Shown here: positions 1 to 5,757 of the stretch, one piece after another
Layout: every line of letters starts with the position of its first letter
Position numbering within the stretch: the first letter of the stretch is position 1
From: CAIUGU01 sp031398625
GTDB lineage: Bacteria > Pseudomonadota > Gammaproteobacteria > Steroidobacterales > Steroidobacteraceae
DNA: 8,821 nt
Direction: 5' to 3'
Assembly (NCBI GenBank): GCA_031398625.1
Contig: JANNNQ010000256.1
Location: forward strand, 1-8,821
Made by a program: the position numbers and the translations under genes
Notes under the pieces: model-generated
Told to the model about the DNA's origin: nothing
The model's database searches: none
What the model saw: the letters and a program-made list of their open reading frames with translations, nothing else

Positions 1-1
1 G

Positions 2-658
2 GACGGTGATCTGGTCCACAGCCCTGCGGACCTGTATGGACTGACCCTCGAGCAGTTGTCCGGCCTGGACCGCATGGCCGGGAAATCGGCGCAGAACCTC
101 CTTGACGCGCTCACACGCAGTAAAGACACGACATTGGCCCGGTTCCTGTTTGGCCTCGGCATCCGGGATGTCGGCGAAGCAACGGCAGGGGCCCTTGCGC
201 TGTATTTCGGACAGCTCGACGTGCTCGAGACGGCGACCACAGACGAGATCGAGCAGGTGCCCGATGTCGGACCTGTGGTTGCAGCCCACGTCCACCGTTT
301 CTTTGCGGAACCGCGCAACCGTGCGGTCGTAGACGATTTGAGGAAGCAGGGTGTCAGGTGGCCCGAGCAGGAGCCCGGGCGCCCCGCGGCTGGCGGGCCA
401 TTGACCGGCCAGACGTTCGTCATTACCGGCACCCTGGTCTCCATGTCGCGGGATGAAGCACGTGCCCGACTCATTGCACTCGGAGGGAAGGTGTCGGGCA
501 GCGTTTCGAAGAAGACGTCGTCGGTGATCGTGGGTACAGAGCCGGGTTCGAAGGCGCAGAAGGCGGCGGAACTGGGCGTGACGATCCTGGACGAGGCTGC
601 GTTCCTCAAGCTGATCTCGGGTCAGCAGCGTGCTGCAAAACCCATTGCATCGCCCTGA
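2..658 (+). CDS. ligA: NAD-dependent DNA ligase LigA, C-terminal part (5' truncated by window)
   Basis: This is the last 218 residues of the bacterial NAD-dependent DNA ligase, which seals nicks during replication and repair in the cytoplasm. The frame is open from base 2 to a TGA at 656-658, so the start lies outside the window. The visible part begins in the helix-hairpin-helix region: 'LDRMAGKSAQNLLDAL' and 'FLFGLGIRDVGEATA' are typical LigA HhH segments, followed by 'VPDVGPVVAAHV'. A proline/glycine-rich linker leads to a BRCT domain at about visible residues 134-205 (LTGQTFVITGTL, then the GGKVSGSVSKKTS loop and 'AAELGVTILDEAAFLKL'). The adenylation domain with the catalytic lysine, the OB fold and the Cys4 zinc finger must lie upstream and cannot be checked. 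A short tail (GQQRAAKPIASP) follows the BRCT domain. Nothing indicates a frameshift. The next gene on the same strand is sodB, 234 bases on, which is too far for simple translational coupling. Confidence 0.95.
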   Translation, partial: DGDLVHSPADLYGLTLEQLSGLDRMAGKSAQNLLDALTRSKDTTLARFLFGLGIRDVGEATAGALALYFGQLDVLETATTDEIEQVPDVGPVVAAHVHRFFAEPRNRAVVDDLRKQGVRWPEQEPGRPAAGGPLTGQTFVITGTLVSMSRDEARARLIALGGKVSGSVSKKTSSVIVGTEPGSKAQKAAELGVTILDEAAFLKLISGQQRAAKPIASP

Positions 659-664
659 TAGACC

Positions 665-816
665 GAGTCAGGGACGACTTAGGCTATCGATGAGTTCCAA
701 CTCATTGATTTCGGGAGCCAGTGAAAACCACGCTTTTCGCTGGCTCCAGATGCAAAAGGCACGGATAGCCTTTTGCATCACCCCGTTTATAGGTCGTAGT
801 CCCCTTCCTACAGGCC
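665..816 (+). other. Run of tandem hairpins in the ligA-sodB spacer
   Basis: Five inverted repeats sit nearly end to end in this spacer. Hairpin 1 is 665-680 (GAGTC/GACTT, 6-base loop, weak). Hairpin 2 is 686-709 (ATCGATGAGT/ACTCATTGAT, 10 pairs with one G-U, loop TCCA). Hairpin 3 is 714-747 (GGAGCCAGTGAAAA/TTTTCGCTGGCTCC, 14 pairs with one G-U, 6-base loop). Hairpin 4 is 749-779 (GATGCAAAAGGC/GCCTTTTGCATC, 12 perfect pairs, 7-base loop). Hairpin 5 is 792-816 (GGTCGTAG/CTACAGGCC, with a bulged A and one G-U). None is followed by a clear T-run, so they are not ordinary intrinsic terminators. The strand is assigned from the flanking genes; a DNA-level element is equally possible. What is seen is the pairing. 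A role as the sodB leader, a small RNA or a palindromic repeat element is inference. Confidence 0.6.
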
Positions 817-892
817 ACGCTGGGCATGTCTGGTGCTGCATCCCGTTCCAGGCGCGGAAGATGTACCCCACGCTGCCGCCAAGGAGAGGAAC

Positions 893-1516
893 ATGACCAT
901 TGCACTCAAGCACCTGGATTACGGACTCGACGCCCTCGAGCCCACCATTTCCCGTCGCACGATGGAGCTTCACTATGGCAAGCACTATGCCGGCTACATC
1001 GCGACGACGAACAAGTTGATCAAGGGCACGGAGTTCGAGAACGCAACGTTGCTCGATATCGTGCAGCACACGAACGGGAAGCCCGATCTCCCGCGGCAGG
1101 CCGTGTTCAACAATGCCGCACAGGCATGGAATCACGAGTTCTTCTGGGATTGCCTGGCGCCGAACGGGGGTGGAACGCCACCAGAGCCGGTGCGCAAACG
1201 CATCGAGCTCGCGTTCGGTACGGCGGATGCATTCAAGCAGCAGTTTGTGGAAGCCGGAACGAAGCAGTTCGGCAGCGGCTGGGTGTGGCTGGTAGCGAAG
1301 GACGATGGCCTGCAGATCATCACGACGGGCAACGCCCAGTTACCTGCGTTTGCCACGTGTGACCCGCTGGTCGTCTGCGACATCTGGGAGCACGCCTACT
1401 ATCTCGACTACCAGAACGAGCGCGGCGGGTTCCTGGCGGCGTTCCTCGAGAAGCTGGTCAACTGGCAGTTCGTCGGCCGGCGCATGGAGGAGTGCAGGGT
1501 ACGGCTCGCCGCGTGA
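893..1516 (+). CDS. sodB: Superoxide dismutase, iron type (Fe-SOD)
   Basis: A cytoplasmic Fe superoxide dismutase of 207 residues, which converts two superoxide ions to hydrogen peroxide and oxygen. The metal ligands fit the family: His27 (in MELHYGKHYAGY), His81 (in AWNHEFFW), and Asp163 and His167 (in DIWEHAYYLDY). Tyr35 is the conserved second-shell tyrosine. Gln77 in 'NNAAQAWNH' sits where Fe-SODs carry the active-site glutamine, and 'TTGNAQLP' has Ala in the place where Mn-SODs have theirs, so iron is the likely metal. The family motif 'FGSGWVWLV' is present. The start is the ATG at 893, preceded by AAGGAG at 881-886 with a 6-base gap. An in-frame upstream start near 833 would add 20 non-family residues. 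A short insertion before the second ligand (about residues 58-70, GKPDLPRQ) makes it slightly longer than the E. coli enzyme. No signal peptide is visible. It is convergent with the lipoprotein gene downstream, 31 bases away. Confidence 0.96.
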   Translation: MTIALKHLDYGLDALEPTISRRTMELHYGKHYAGYIATTNKLIKGTEFENATLLDIVQHTNGKPDLPRQAVFNNAAQAWNHEFFWDCLAPNGGGTPPEPVRKRIELAFGTADAFKQQFVEAGTKQFGSGWVWLVAKDDGLQIITTGNAQLPAFATCDPLVVCDIWEHAYYLDYQNERGGFLAAFLEKLVNWQFVGRRMEECRVRLAA

Positions 1517-1547
1517 CGAGCCGCACCGCCATCGCGCCTCAGTGAGA

Positions 1548-3689
1548 TCAGTGAGACAGGGGATCGGGCCTGACCTGGAAATGGACGACCAGGGGCTTCG
1601 ATCCCTTGCCTGTCTCCTGATGAAACGGGGTACGGTCACCGCTGGTGGTCCAGAGTCCCCTGCCTTTCCAGCCTGCCGCTGCATCGTCGATGCGGCCATC
1701 CAGGCCTTTTGCATACAGGCCGAGCGGATACGGAATCCGCAGCGTCACCATCCTGCCGTCTACCAGCGCATGCAGGCCGTCACTCAGGTTGCCGGTGGCG
1801 ATGGGTACGTTGGGACCGAGACCCGCGGTGTCGTGCTGGTCGACCCACGTGTAATAGCTCGATTCGACACTGAAGCCGGGCAGGTTGCTGAAGCTCGGGC
1901 CTGGCAGGTCGTGGAAGGTCCAGCCTTCCGGACAATGATCGCCGGTAGCAGCGGGACCGTTGAGCGGCCCTTTGCATTTCCGCCGGTCGAACTCGCCGAG
2001 GTGGCCGCTGGCCAGAGAGACCCAGACAACGCCATTGCGGTCGATATCGGCGCCGCGGACGCCGAAGCCGGGCAAGGGCACGTTGTAGATTTCCGTGAGT
2101 GCAGTGGTCGACGGATCGGAGCCCGGTTCCACGCGTAACAATGCTCCCGGGTAGCGGAAGACCGATCCCCACACCGAGTCGTCCACCGGGCTCGGCATCA
2201 CCGCATAGAAACCGCCGGCGATACGCTGGTCGAGCTTCGGATTGGCGGGAGCATCGGGTTCGGTGAAAGCGTCACGCTGGCCGTTGCCATTCGTATCGAG
2301 TACGAAGGGCGTCCAGCCCAGGGCCTGTTCCACGTCTCCTGTTTCGTCGTAGAGCCTGGTGTTCAGCCAGCCGACGACGGGACCACCGCCGCTGGTCCAG
2401 AGCGTGTGATTCTCATCCTCGTCGAACTGCAGGTGATGCGTACCGAAGCAGGTGTCGATGAACGTGTACTTGCCGGTGTCGGGTTCATAGATCGACAGCT
2501 GCCGGCCGGACGTGTCGTTGGGAAAAGCTTTCGCAGAAGGATGGCTCGAGCCTTTTCGACAGAAGGCGGGATTCTGTTCGGCACGAATGCGGGCCGCATG
2601 CCAGACACGGCCCTTGTGGTCGATCATGGGATTGTGGGAGTTTGCCTTGCTGTCCCAGATCACCTCGTCTCCCCAGTAGGGCGACGGCTGCTGCACAGGG
2701 TTGCGGCTTTCGCTCGGTGTGTCGGCATCCCTCACTGGCGCATTGAAGACGGTGGCCACATGGGTGCGCGGATCCAGGATGGGGAATTCATCCGTACTCA
2801 GTTCGGGCGACCCGTATACCGGGCCATACGCGTTGATCGTGGGGTTGCGCTTGTCGGTCGAGATCAGATCGTGCATGTACGCTTTCTCATCCGACCAGTC
2901 CCAGACCGTCGCCACGACATTGCGCTCCAGGCCTTGCGGGCGGGCAGGGGTGGTGGCGGGCAATTCCCCTGCTGCGATCCGGTCCGTCCAGTCGGCCAGG
3001 TACTTGATCGGCACCGTCCCGAGCTGGCCCGCAATTGCCCGGGTCATCTGCGGACCCGCCTGTCCGGACTGGATCCGTCGCAGCCAGGCTTCTTCGGAAG
3101 TCGCGAATTCACCCAGTTCCCCGGGGATGGTCCGTGTAGCCAGGTTGCCGAGCTGGTGACAGCCCACGCAAGACTGGTTTTTCATCACGCTGAGATACTG
3201 GTTCATGCCGCCAGGCACGATGCCCTCGAGCTCGCTGGCTTCCGGAATCTTCATCATCGAGTACCAGTGGCTCGCCGGATACACGAGCGCAGCAGTGGCC
3301 GGATCCGGTGCGACAGTGGCCGCGATGTTCACGTATTCACCGGGTTTCGCGGGTGACTTGGGCGAATCCGCGAGGCCATAGCCACGGACCCAGACCTGGT
3401 AAGCGGCAGCGGGCAGATCGGGAAGCACGTACCGGCCAGCGTCATCGGTAACCACGCTGCGCTGAAACTTGGTCGCAAAGTCGCCGGTTTCCGCAATCAC
3501 CCAGACGCCCGCTTCAGGCCCGTTCTGGCTGGTCACGACACCGGCAATGTCGTCTGGATCGATGGCGATCTCGGGAGTGTCGTCGGACGAGCAGGCTGCC
3601 ATGGCCAGCATGGCGCTTGACGCCAGAAGGCTACTTGCAGCGTTCTGCAGCCGGGCGGATGTGCCGCCGGTTTTCTCTGGCGTATGCAT
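1548..3689 (-). CDS. Putative haem-binding lipoprotein with carboxypeptidase-regulatory-like and beta-propeller-like regions
   Basis: A 713-residue predicted lipoprotein of unknown function. Residues 14-33 form a hydrophobic signal segment ending in MAAC, with Cys33 as the likely lipidated residue, which points to the periplasmic face of a membrane. Residues about 48-126 resemble a carboxypeptidase-regulatory-like beta-sandwich (IAGVVTS..., then TDDAGRYVLPDLPAAAYQVWVRG). A single CXXCH haem c motif lies at 174-178 (SCVGCHQLG). The rest carries repeated Trp-rich blade-like motifs (NHTLWTSGG, DDSVWGSVF, NGVVWVSLASGHLGEFD) like those of Vgb/streptogramin-lyase-type propellers, with several extra cysteines that could form disulfides. 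The start is the ATG at 3689-3687, preceded on its strand by AGGGGAG about 5 bases away. It is a single-gene unit: convergent with sodB and divergent from the small membrane protein. Covalent haem is predicted from the motif; electron transfer or substrate oxidation is inference. I do not recognise a characterised homologue. Confidence 0.85.
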   Translation of the reverse strand: MHTPEKTGGTSARLQNAASSLLASSAMLAMAACSSDDTPEIAIDPDDIAGVVTSQNGPEAGVWVIAETGDFATKFQRSVVTDDAGRYVLPDLPAAAYQVWVRGYGLADSPKSPAKPGEYVNIAATVAPDPATAALVYPASHWYSMMKIPEASELEGIVPGGMNQYLSVMKNQSCVGCHQLGNLATRTIPGELGEFATSEEAWLRRIQSGQAGPQMTRAIAGQLGTVPIKYLADWTDRIAAGELPATTPARPQGLERNVVATVWDWSDEKAYMHDLISTDKRNPTINAYGPVYGSPELSTDEFPILDPRTHVATVFNAPVRDADTPSESRNPVQQPSPYWGDEVIWDSKANSHNPMIDHKGRVWHAARIRAEQNPAFCRKGSSHPSAKAFPNDTSGRQLSIYEPDTGKYTFIDTCFGTHHLQFDEDENHTLWTSGGGPVVGWLNTRLYDETGDVEQALGWTPFVLDTNGNGQRDAFTEPDAPANPKLDQRIAGGFYAVMPSPVDDSVWGSVFRYPGALLRVEPGSDPSTTALTEIYNVPLPGFGVRGADIDRNGVVWVSLASGHLGEFDRRKCKGPLNGPAATGDHCPEGWTFHDLPGPSFSNLPGFSVESSYYTWVDQHDTAGLGPNVPIATGNLSDGLHALVDGRMVTLRIPYPLGLYAKGLDGRIDDAAAGWKGRGLWTTSGDRTPFHQETGKGSKPLVVHFQVRPDPLSH

Positions 3690-4017
3690 TGCGACTCCCC
3701 TGATGCGTGTCCGGGCCGAGTCTGCAACAAGCCCGGATGACGATCCAGAATCTTTGCAATGGATGCGATCGGCGATGGCGGCCAGCGAGCACGAGGTCGC
3801 CGAATCAGTACTCGTAATTAACCATAATATACCTTATGCGTAGTGTTGTTGTGGCTGCGACGCCGCCTGTGGCGGGACCTTATCTGGCGCCGCTCCGGTC
3901 GACTCTTCATCTTCGGGATTGCCCTTTGCGCCCCGGGCCGGATACTTTCAATGGCGTGGGGCGCTGCCGCTTGGGTTGCTTCAGCAAAGGCATTGTGGAC
4001 ATGGGGGAATGAACTAC
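3690..4017. other. Divergent spacer of 328 bases, no gene supported
   Basis: This lies between the start of the minus-strand lipoprotein and the start of the plus-strand membrane protein, so it should hold promoters for both. The only AT-rich part is about 3811-3842. The lipoprotein Shine-Dalgarno site is near 3696-3702. Bases 3836-4012 hold a 58-codon frame (ATG to TGA, ending 5 bases before the next start), but it lacks a Shine-Dalgarno site, and its third positions are only about 61% G/C, so I do not call it a gene. Confidence 0.6.
3811..3842. promoter_or_regulatory. AT-rich island with inverted repeat, candidate divergent promoter/operator
   Basis: An AT-rich segment in an otherwise GC-rich spacer between divergent genes. 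It contains CATAAT (3823-3828, five of six matches to TATAAT) on the plus strand, TATATT on the minus strand, and the inverted repeat CATAA-TATACC-TTATG at 3823-3838. No convincing -35 box is seen at the right distance in either direction, so the exact promoters stay unresolved. Confidence 0.35.
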
Positions 4018-4389
4018 ATGGATTCGGAAACTGCGGCCGACACGTCCACTGCCAGGCAGATCACCATCAATACGGCTGGGCTGCTCCTTTTGTTCGGCTG
4101 GGCCTGCTATGTCCTCGTCAACTGGCTGGTGTATCGCTACCTGCCGGACGCAACAGCGACCGCCGGTGCAGTGGTCGGTGCGGGCTATCTGCTGGCCGTC
4201 GGCGCCTTGCTGTTTCTGATGGCAACGCAGGCACTGAAATCGAATCGCCACCTCACCTACCGCAGTGTCATTGCCCGCGACACGGCTCCCGTCCGCTTCT
4301 GGCTGCTGACGTTCTCCATGGGCGGAATCGGCACGACCTTGATCGGAGCGGGCGCTTTCGCCTTGGTAAGGACGCTACTTTTCAGATGA
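4018..4389 (+). CDS. Small membrane protein, three predicted transmembrane helices, unknown function
   Basis: A 123-residue protein that I do not recognise. It begins with a polar N-terminus (MDSETAADTSTARQ), then shows three hydrophobic segments: about 20-39 (GLLLLFGWACYVLVNWLVY), 50-70 (GAVVGAGYLLAVGALLFLMAT) and 94-117 (FWLLTFSMGGIGTTLIGAGA...). The loop between helices 2 and 3 is positively charged (KSNRHLTYRSVIAR), which by the positive-inside rule would put it in the cytoplasm. No enzymatic motif is visible. I chose the ATG at 4018 because GGGGGA at 4003-4008 lies 9 bases before it. An in-frame ATG at 4009 would leave no room for that site, and the open frame extending to 3919 adds residues of unlike composition. 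It is divergent from the lipoprotein gene. A weak hairpin (4391-4412) follows the stop. Confidence 0.72.
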   Translation: MDSETAADTSTARQITINTAGLLLLFGWACYVLVNWLVYRYLPDATATAGAVVGAGYLLAVGALLFLMATQALKSNRHLTYRSVIARDTAPVRFWLLTFSMGGIGTTLIGAGAFALVRTLLFR

Positions 4390-4390
4390 G

Positions 4391-4412
4391 ATCAGGATTG
4401 CAATTGCCTGAT
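4391..4412 (+). terminator. Weak hairpin just after the membrane-protein gene
   Basis: ATCAGG (4391-4396) pairs with CCTGAT (4407-4412) across a 10-base loop that itself holds the palindrome ATTGCAAT. It begins 2 bases after the stop codon. The following bases (TCATAAAAATTAATAA) are AT-rich but not a T-run, so termination here is a guess from position. Confidence 0.3.
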
Positions 4413-4572
4413 TCATAAAAATTAATAACGCCCTACCCGCTGCTTCCTGACAGCAGTCGGCAACCCTCGAAGGGTCGCGTTGAGCCCTGCATTTCGTCCT
4501 TGTTTGCAACACTCCTGCCGGGCGCGGGACGACAGGTCCACTGTTCCGCGTCAATGGGGGTGCGAGCGATGG

Positions 4573-4586
4573 TTAAAGTGATTTAA
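4573..4586. promoter_or_regulatory. Palindrome TTAAA-GTGA-TTTAA
   Basis: Perfect 5-base arms around GTGA, lying about 13 bases before the candidate -35 box. With the preceding G it contains GTTAAAGT, which recurs inside the larger palindrome at 4670-4686. This could be a regulator site; nothing in the sequence identifies the protein. Confidence 0.3.
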
Positions 4587-4598
4587 GGAAATTGACGG

Positions 4599-4626
4599 TT
4601 GCGTTCTGAACTTGCCAGAGTATATT
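4599..4626 (+). promoter_or_regulatory. Candidate sigma-70 promoter for the 114-residue gene
   Basis: TATATT at 4621-4626 matches five of six bases of the -10 consensus. TTGCGT at 4599-4604 is a poor -35 box at 16 bases. A better -35 word, TTGACG at 4592-4597, is 23 bases away, which is too far. Transcription from here would give a leader of about 130 bases holding the 4670-4686 palindrome and the 4717-4733 hairpin. Confidence 0.35.
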
Positions 4627-4669
4627 CCGGTGCTAGACGCTTGAGAGCGCGAAGAAAAAGGCTCCGGGC

Positions 4670-4686
4670 GAAGTTAAAGTAACTTC
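4670..4686. promoter_or_regulatory. 17-base palindrome GAAGTTA-AAG-TAACTTC
   Basis: Perfect 7-base arms separated by AAG. It lies downstream of the candidate promoter and 80 bases before the ATG of the 114-residue gene. It shares GTTAAAGT with the palindrome at 4573-4586; the two centres are about 98 bases apart, on either side of the promoter. It could be an operator or an RNA hairpin in the leader. Confidence 0.4.
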
Positions 4687-4766
4687 TCAACATTTGCTCG
4701 CCGCTACGCTAACCCGCTGGCTCAGGCAGCCAGGGTGCGGTGCGGATTGCCATACGAGGTCGGGTC

Positions 4767-5111
4767 ATGAGCAGCACGTGGGAAACATTCTTCTCGGCAA
4801 CGGTGATTCTGGCCTCCGCGGGTCCCATCAAGCAGCGCCTGACTGAAGCCTACGCTCGCCACCTTGCCAAGGTCGCCGAGGCCGACTTGCCAAAGGAAGT
4901 GCGCGACGACTACGTGGCTCTTGAACGATCGCTGTCGGCAGTCAGGCCGATGCGCGGGGAAACCGCGGTGCAGGCGACGGTCCGCAAGATGTCGGACCAC
5001 GAGGCTGGCCACTATGCAGCGCAGATCGTCACGCTGTTTGGTGCAATCACCAAGCTGCAATCGCAGCAGCGGGCGCCGATGCTGCGAGCAGTAGGCTCCT
5101 CGGACGATTGA
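4767..5111 (+). CDS. Uncharacterised 114-residue protein
   Basis: I do not recognise a named family. The protein is soluble-looking and probably mostly helical. It starts MSSTWETFFSATVILASAG, where the moderately hydrophobic stretch is interrupted and followed by GPIKQRL, so it is not a convincing signal peptide. The middle has alternating charged helices (YARHLAKVAEADLPKEVRDDY and ALERSLSAVRPM), and the C-terminal half has 'VQATVRKMSDHEAGHYAAQIVTLFG'. No catalytic motif or DNA-binding motif is evident. The start is the ATG at 4767, with GAGGT at 4755-4759 about 7 bases upstream; an in-frame GTG at 4740 would add nine residues and has no comparable site. The gene is preceded by a long structured leader and is convergent with the TIR-like gene, 31 bases away. 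Its even codon use and good ribosome-binding site support a real gene. Confidence 0.75.
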   Translation: MSSTWETFFSATVILASAGPIKQRLTEAYARHLAKVAEADLPKEVRDDYVALERSLSAVRPMRGETAVQATVRKMSDHEAGHYAAQIVTLFGAITKLQSQQRAPMLRAVGSSDD

Positions 5112-5115
5112 GCGA

Positions 5116-5129
5116 GGCCCACCCGGGCC
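5116..5129. terminator. GC-rich hairpin between convergent genes
   Basis: GGCCC (5116-5120) pairs with GGGCC (5125-5129) over the loop ACCC, inside the 31-base gap between the stops of the 114-residue gene and the TIR-like gene. The position suits a shared terminator, but neither side has a T-run longer than two bases. Confidence 0.3.
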
Positions 5130-5142
5130 CTTCACGCACTCG

Positions 5143-5601
5143 TCAGTCGAGCTTGAATTCGATCGTATCCCACCGCGTCGTTTCCTCATGACGCGCCGTC
5201 CGCCGGATGGCATCGCACAGCGAACGCTCGTCCCAGTCCACGACCTCGTCCGCCAGTGCTTCGAGCTGCACCGGCAGCTTTTCCTTCACGCCGAACGTTT
5301 CGAGGACGATGACCGGCTTGCCGAGCCCTTTGGCGCAATTCAGCTGGAAATCGATCAGCTCGCGCTGGGTGCGATAGGCGCCTGAGGGGACGATGACCGT
5401 TTCGGCAAGGCCAATCTGGCGTCGCAGCTCCTCCTTGATGGCCTGGTCGCCGGCAGGACGCTGGTCCGGAACACTGCAATTCAGGTAATAGAAGTTGTGC
5501 GAACTTTCGAGGTACTCGAAAACCCGCAGGTAGTCGTCCGTTTCCTCGAACGCATGGCTCACGAACAACCGCACCGGATTCGTCTGCGAGATACTGCCCA
5601 C
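5143..5601 (-). CDS. TIR-like domain protein (MTH538/ThsB-type fold)
   Basis: A 152-residue single-domain protein resembling the TIR-like (MTH538/DUF1863) group, whose members include ThsB of Thoeris defence. The order of elements fits a flavodoxin-like TIR fold: first strand PVRLFVSHAFEET, a helix (DYLRVFEYLESS), second strand NFYYLNCSVPD, 'IKEELRRQIGLAETVIVPSGAY', 'ELIDFQLNCAKGLGKPVIVLETFG', and a C-terminal 'ADEVVDWDERSLCDAIR'. TIR NADases of this group usually carry Glu in the helix after 'S.(W/Y)'; here the aligned residue appears to be Gln86 (in IDFQLN), so NAD cleavage is uncertain. I chose the GTG at 5601-5599 because AAGGGAG (minus strand of 5610-5616) lies 8 bases before it; a TTG at 5640 would give 165 residues. 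It is divergent from the EEP-family gene and convergent with the 114-residue gene. No ThsA-like partner is present in the window. Confidence 0.8.
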   Translation of the reverse strand: MGSISQTNPVRLFVSHAFEETDDYLRVFEYLESSHNFYYLNCSVPDQRPAGDQAIKEELRRQIGLAETVIVPSGAYRTQRELIDFQLNCAKGLGKPVIVLETFGVKEKLPVQLEALADEVVDWDERSLCDAIRRTARHEETTRWDTIEFKLD

Positions 5602-5684
5602 CCACCCGTCTCCCTTGTCTGTCCGGCCACTGAAGCTCAAGCATTACCCGCGGGACGGCCGGCAGTTTACTCAAGATTTCCCGG

Positions 5685-5712
5685 TTTCGCGCCTGCGTGG
5701 CTACCGATAGAA
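5685..5712 (+). promoter_or_regulatory. Candidate promoter for the EEP-family gene
   Basis: TAGAAT at 5707-5712 matches five of six bases of the -10 consensus. TTTCGC at 5685-5690 is a weak -35 word at 16 bases. The ATG of the gene follows about 45 bases later. The 156-base spacer must also hold the promoter of the minus-strand TIR-like gene, which I could not place. Confidence 0.3.
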
Positions 5713-5757
5713 TGCCGCGCTGCGATCTCCTCCCCCAAGCGCCATAATCCCCGCTAC

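Larger units (their letters stand above)
4413..4766. other. Long structured noncoding stretch before the 114-residue gene
   Basis: No credible gene is seen here. After the weak hairpin at 4391-4412, more inverted repeats occur: 4440-4456 (CTGCT/AGCAG), 4463-4475 (ACCCT-CGA-AGGGT), 4523-4550 (CGCGGGAC/GTTCCGCG, 8 pairs with one G-U, 12-base loop) and 4717-4733 (CTGGCT-CAGGC-AGCCAG). I compared what I remember of SRP RNA, tmRNA and RNase P RNA signature sequences and saw none of them. A candidate promoter and two palindromes, listed separately, lie in its second half. The last hairpin would fall in the leader of the downstream gene. Confidence 0.5.

Noticed and set aside
833..892. A 20-residue N-terminal extension of sodB from an upstream in-frame start
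   Set aside because: AAGGAG lies correctly before ATG 893, family similarity starts there, and the extension does not look like a signal peptide.
1704..1714. GCCTTTTGCAT recurs here inside the lipoprotein gene, matching 11 bases of the hairpin arm at 768-778
   Set aside because: It is embedded in coding sequence, lacks the partner arm and extends no further than 11 bases, so I treat it as chance rather than a second repeat copy.
2406..3356. A long plus-strand frame (316 codons) opposite the lipoprotein gene
   Set aside because: It is antisense to a gene with clear signal peptide, CXXCH and repeat motifs. Long antisense frames are expected in GC-rich coding DNA, and its product has no family pattern.
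3836..4012. A 58-codon frame starting at ATG 3836 and ending 5 bases before the membrane-protein start, possibly a leader peptide
   Set aside because: It has no Shine-Dalgarno site, its third codon positions are only about 61% G/C (not raised as in the real genes), and its composition is rich in Pro, Arg and Cys without any family pattern.
3843..4418. A 191-codon plus-strand frame from GTG 3843
   Set aside because: It runs through the membrane-protein gene in another frame and has no ribosome-binding site. The 4018-4389 frame gives a coherent three-helix protein instead.
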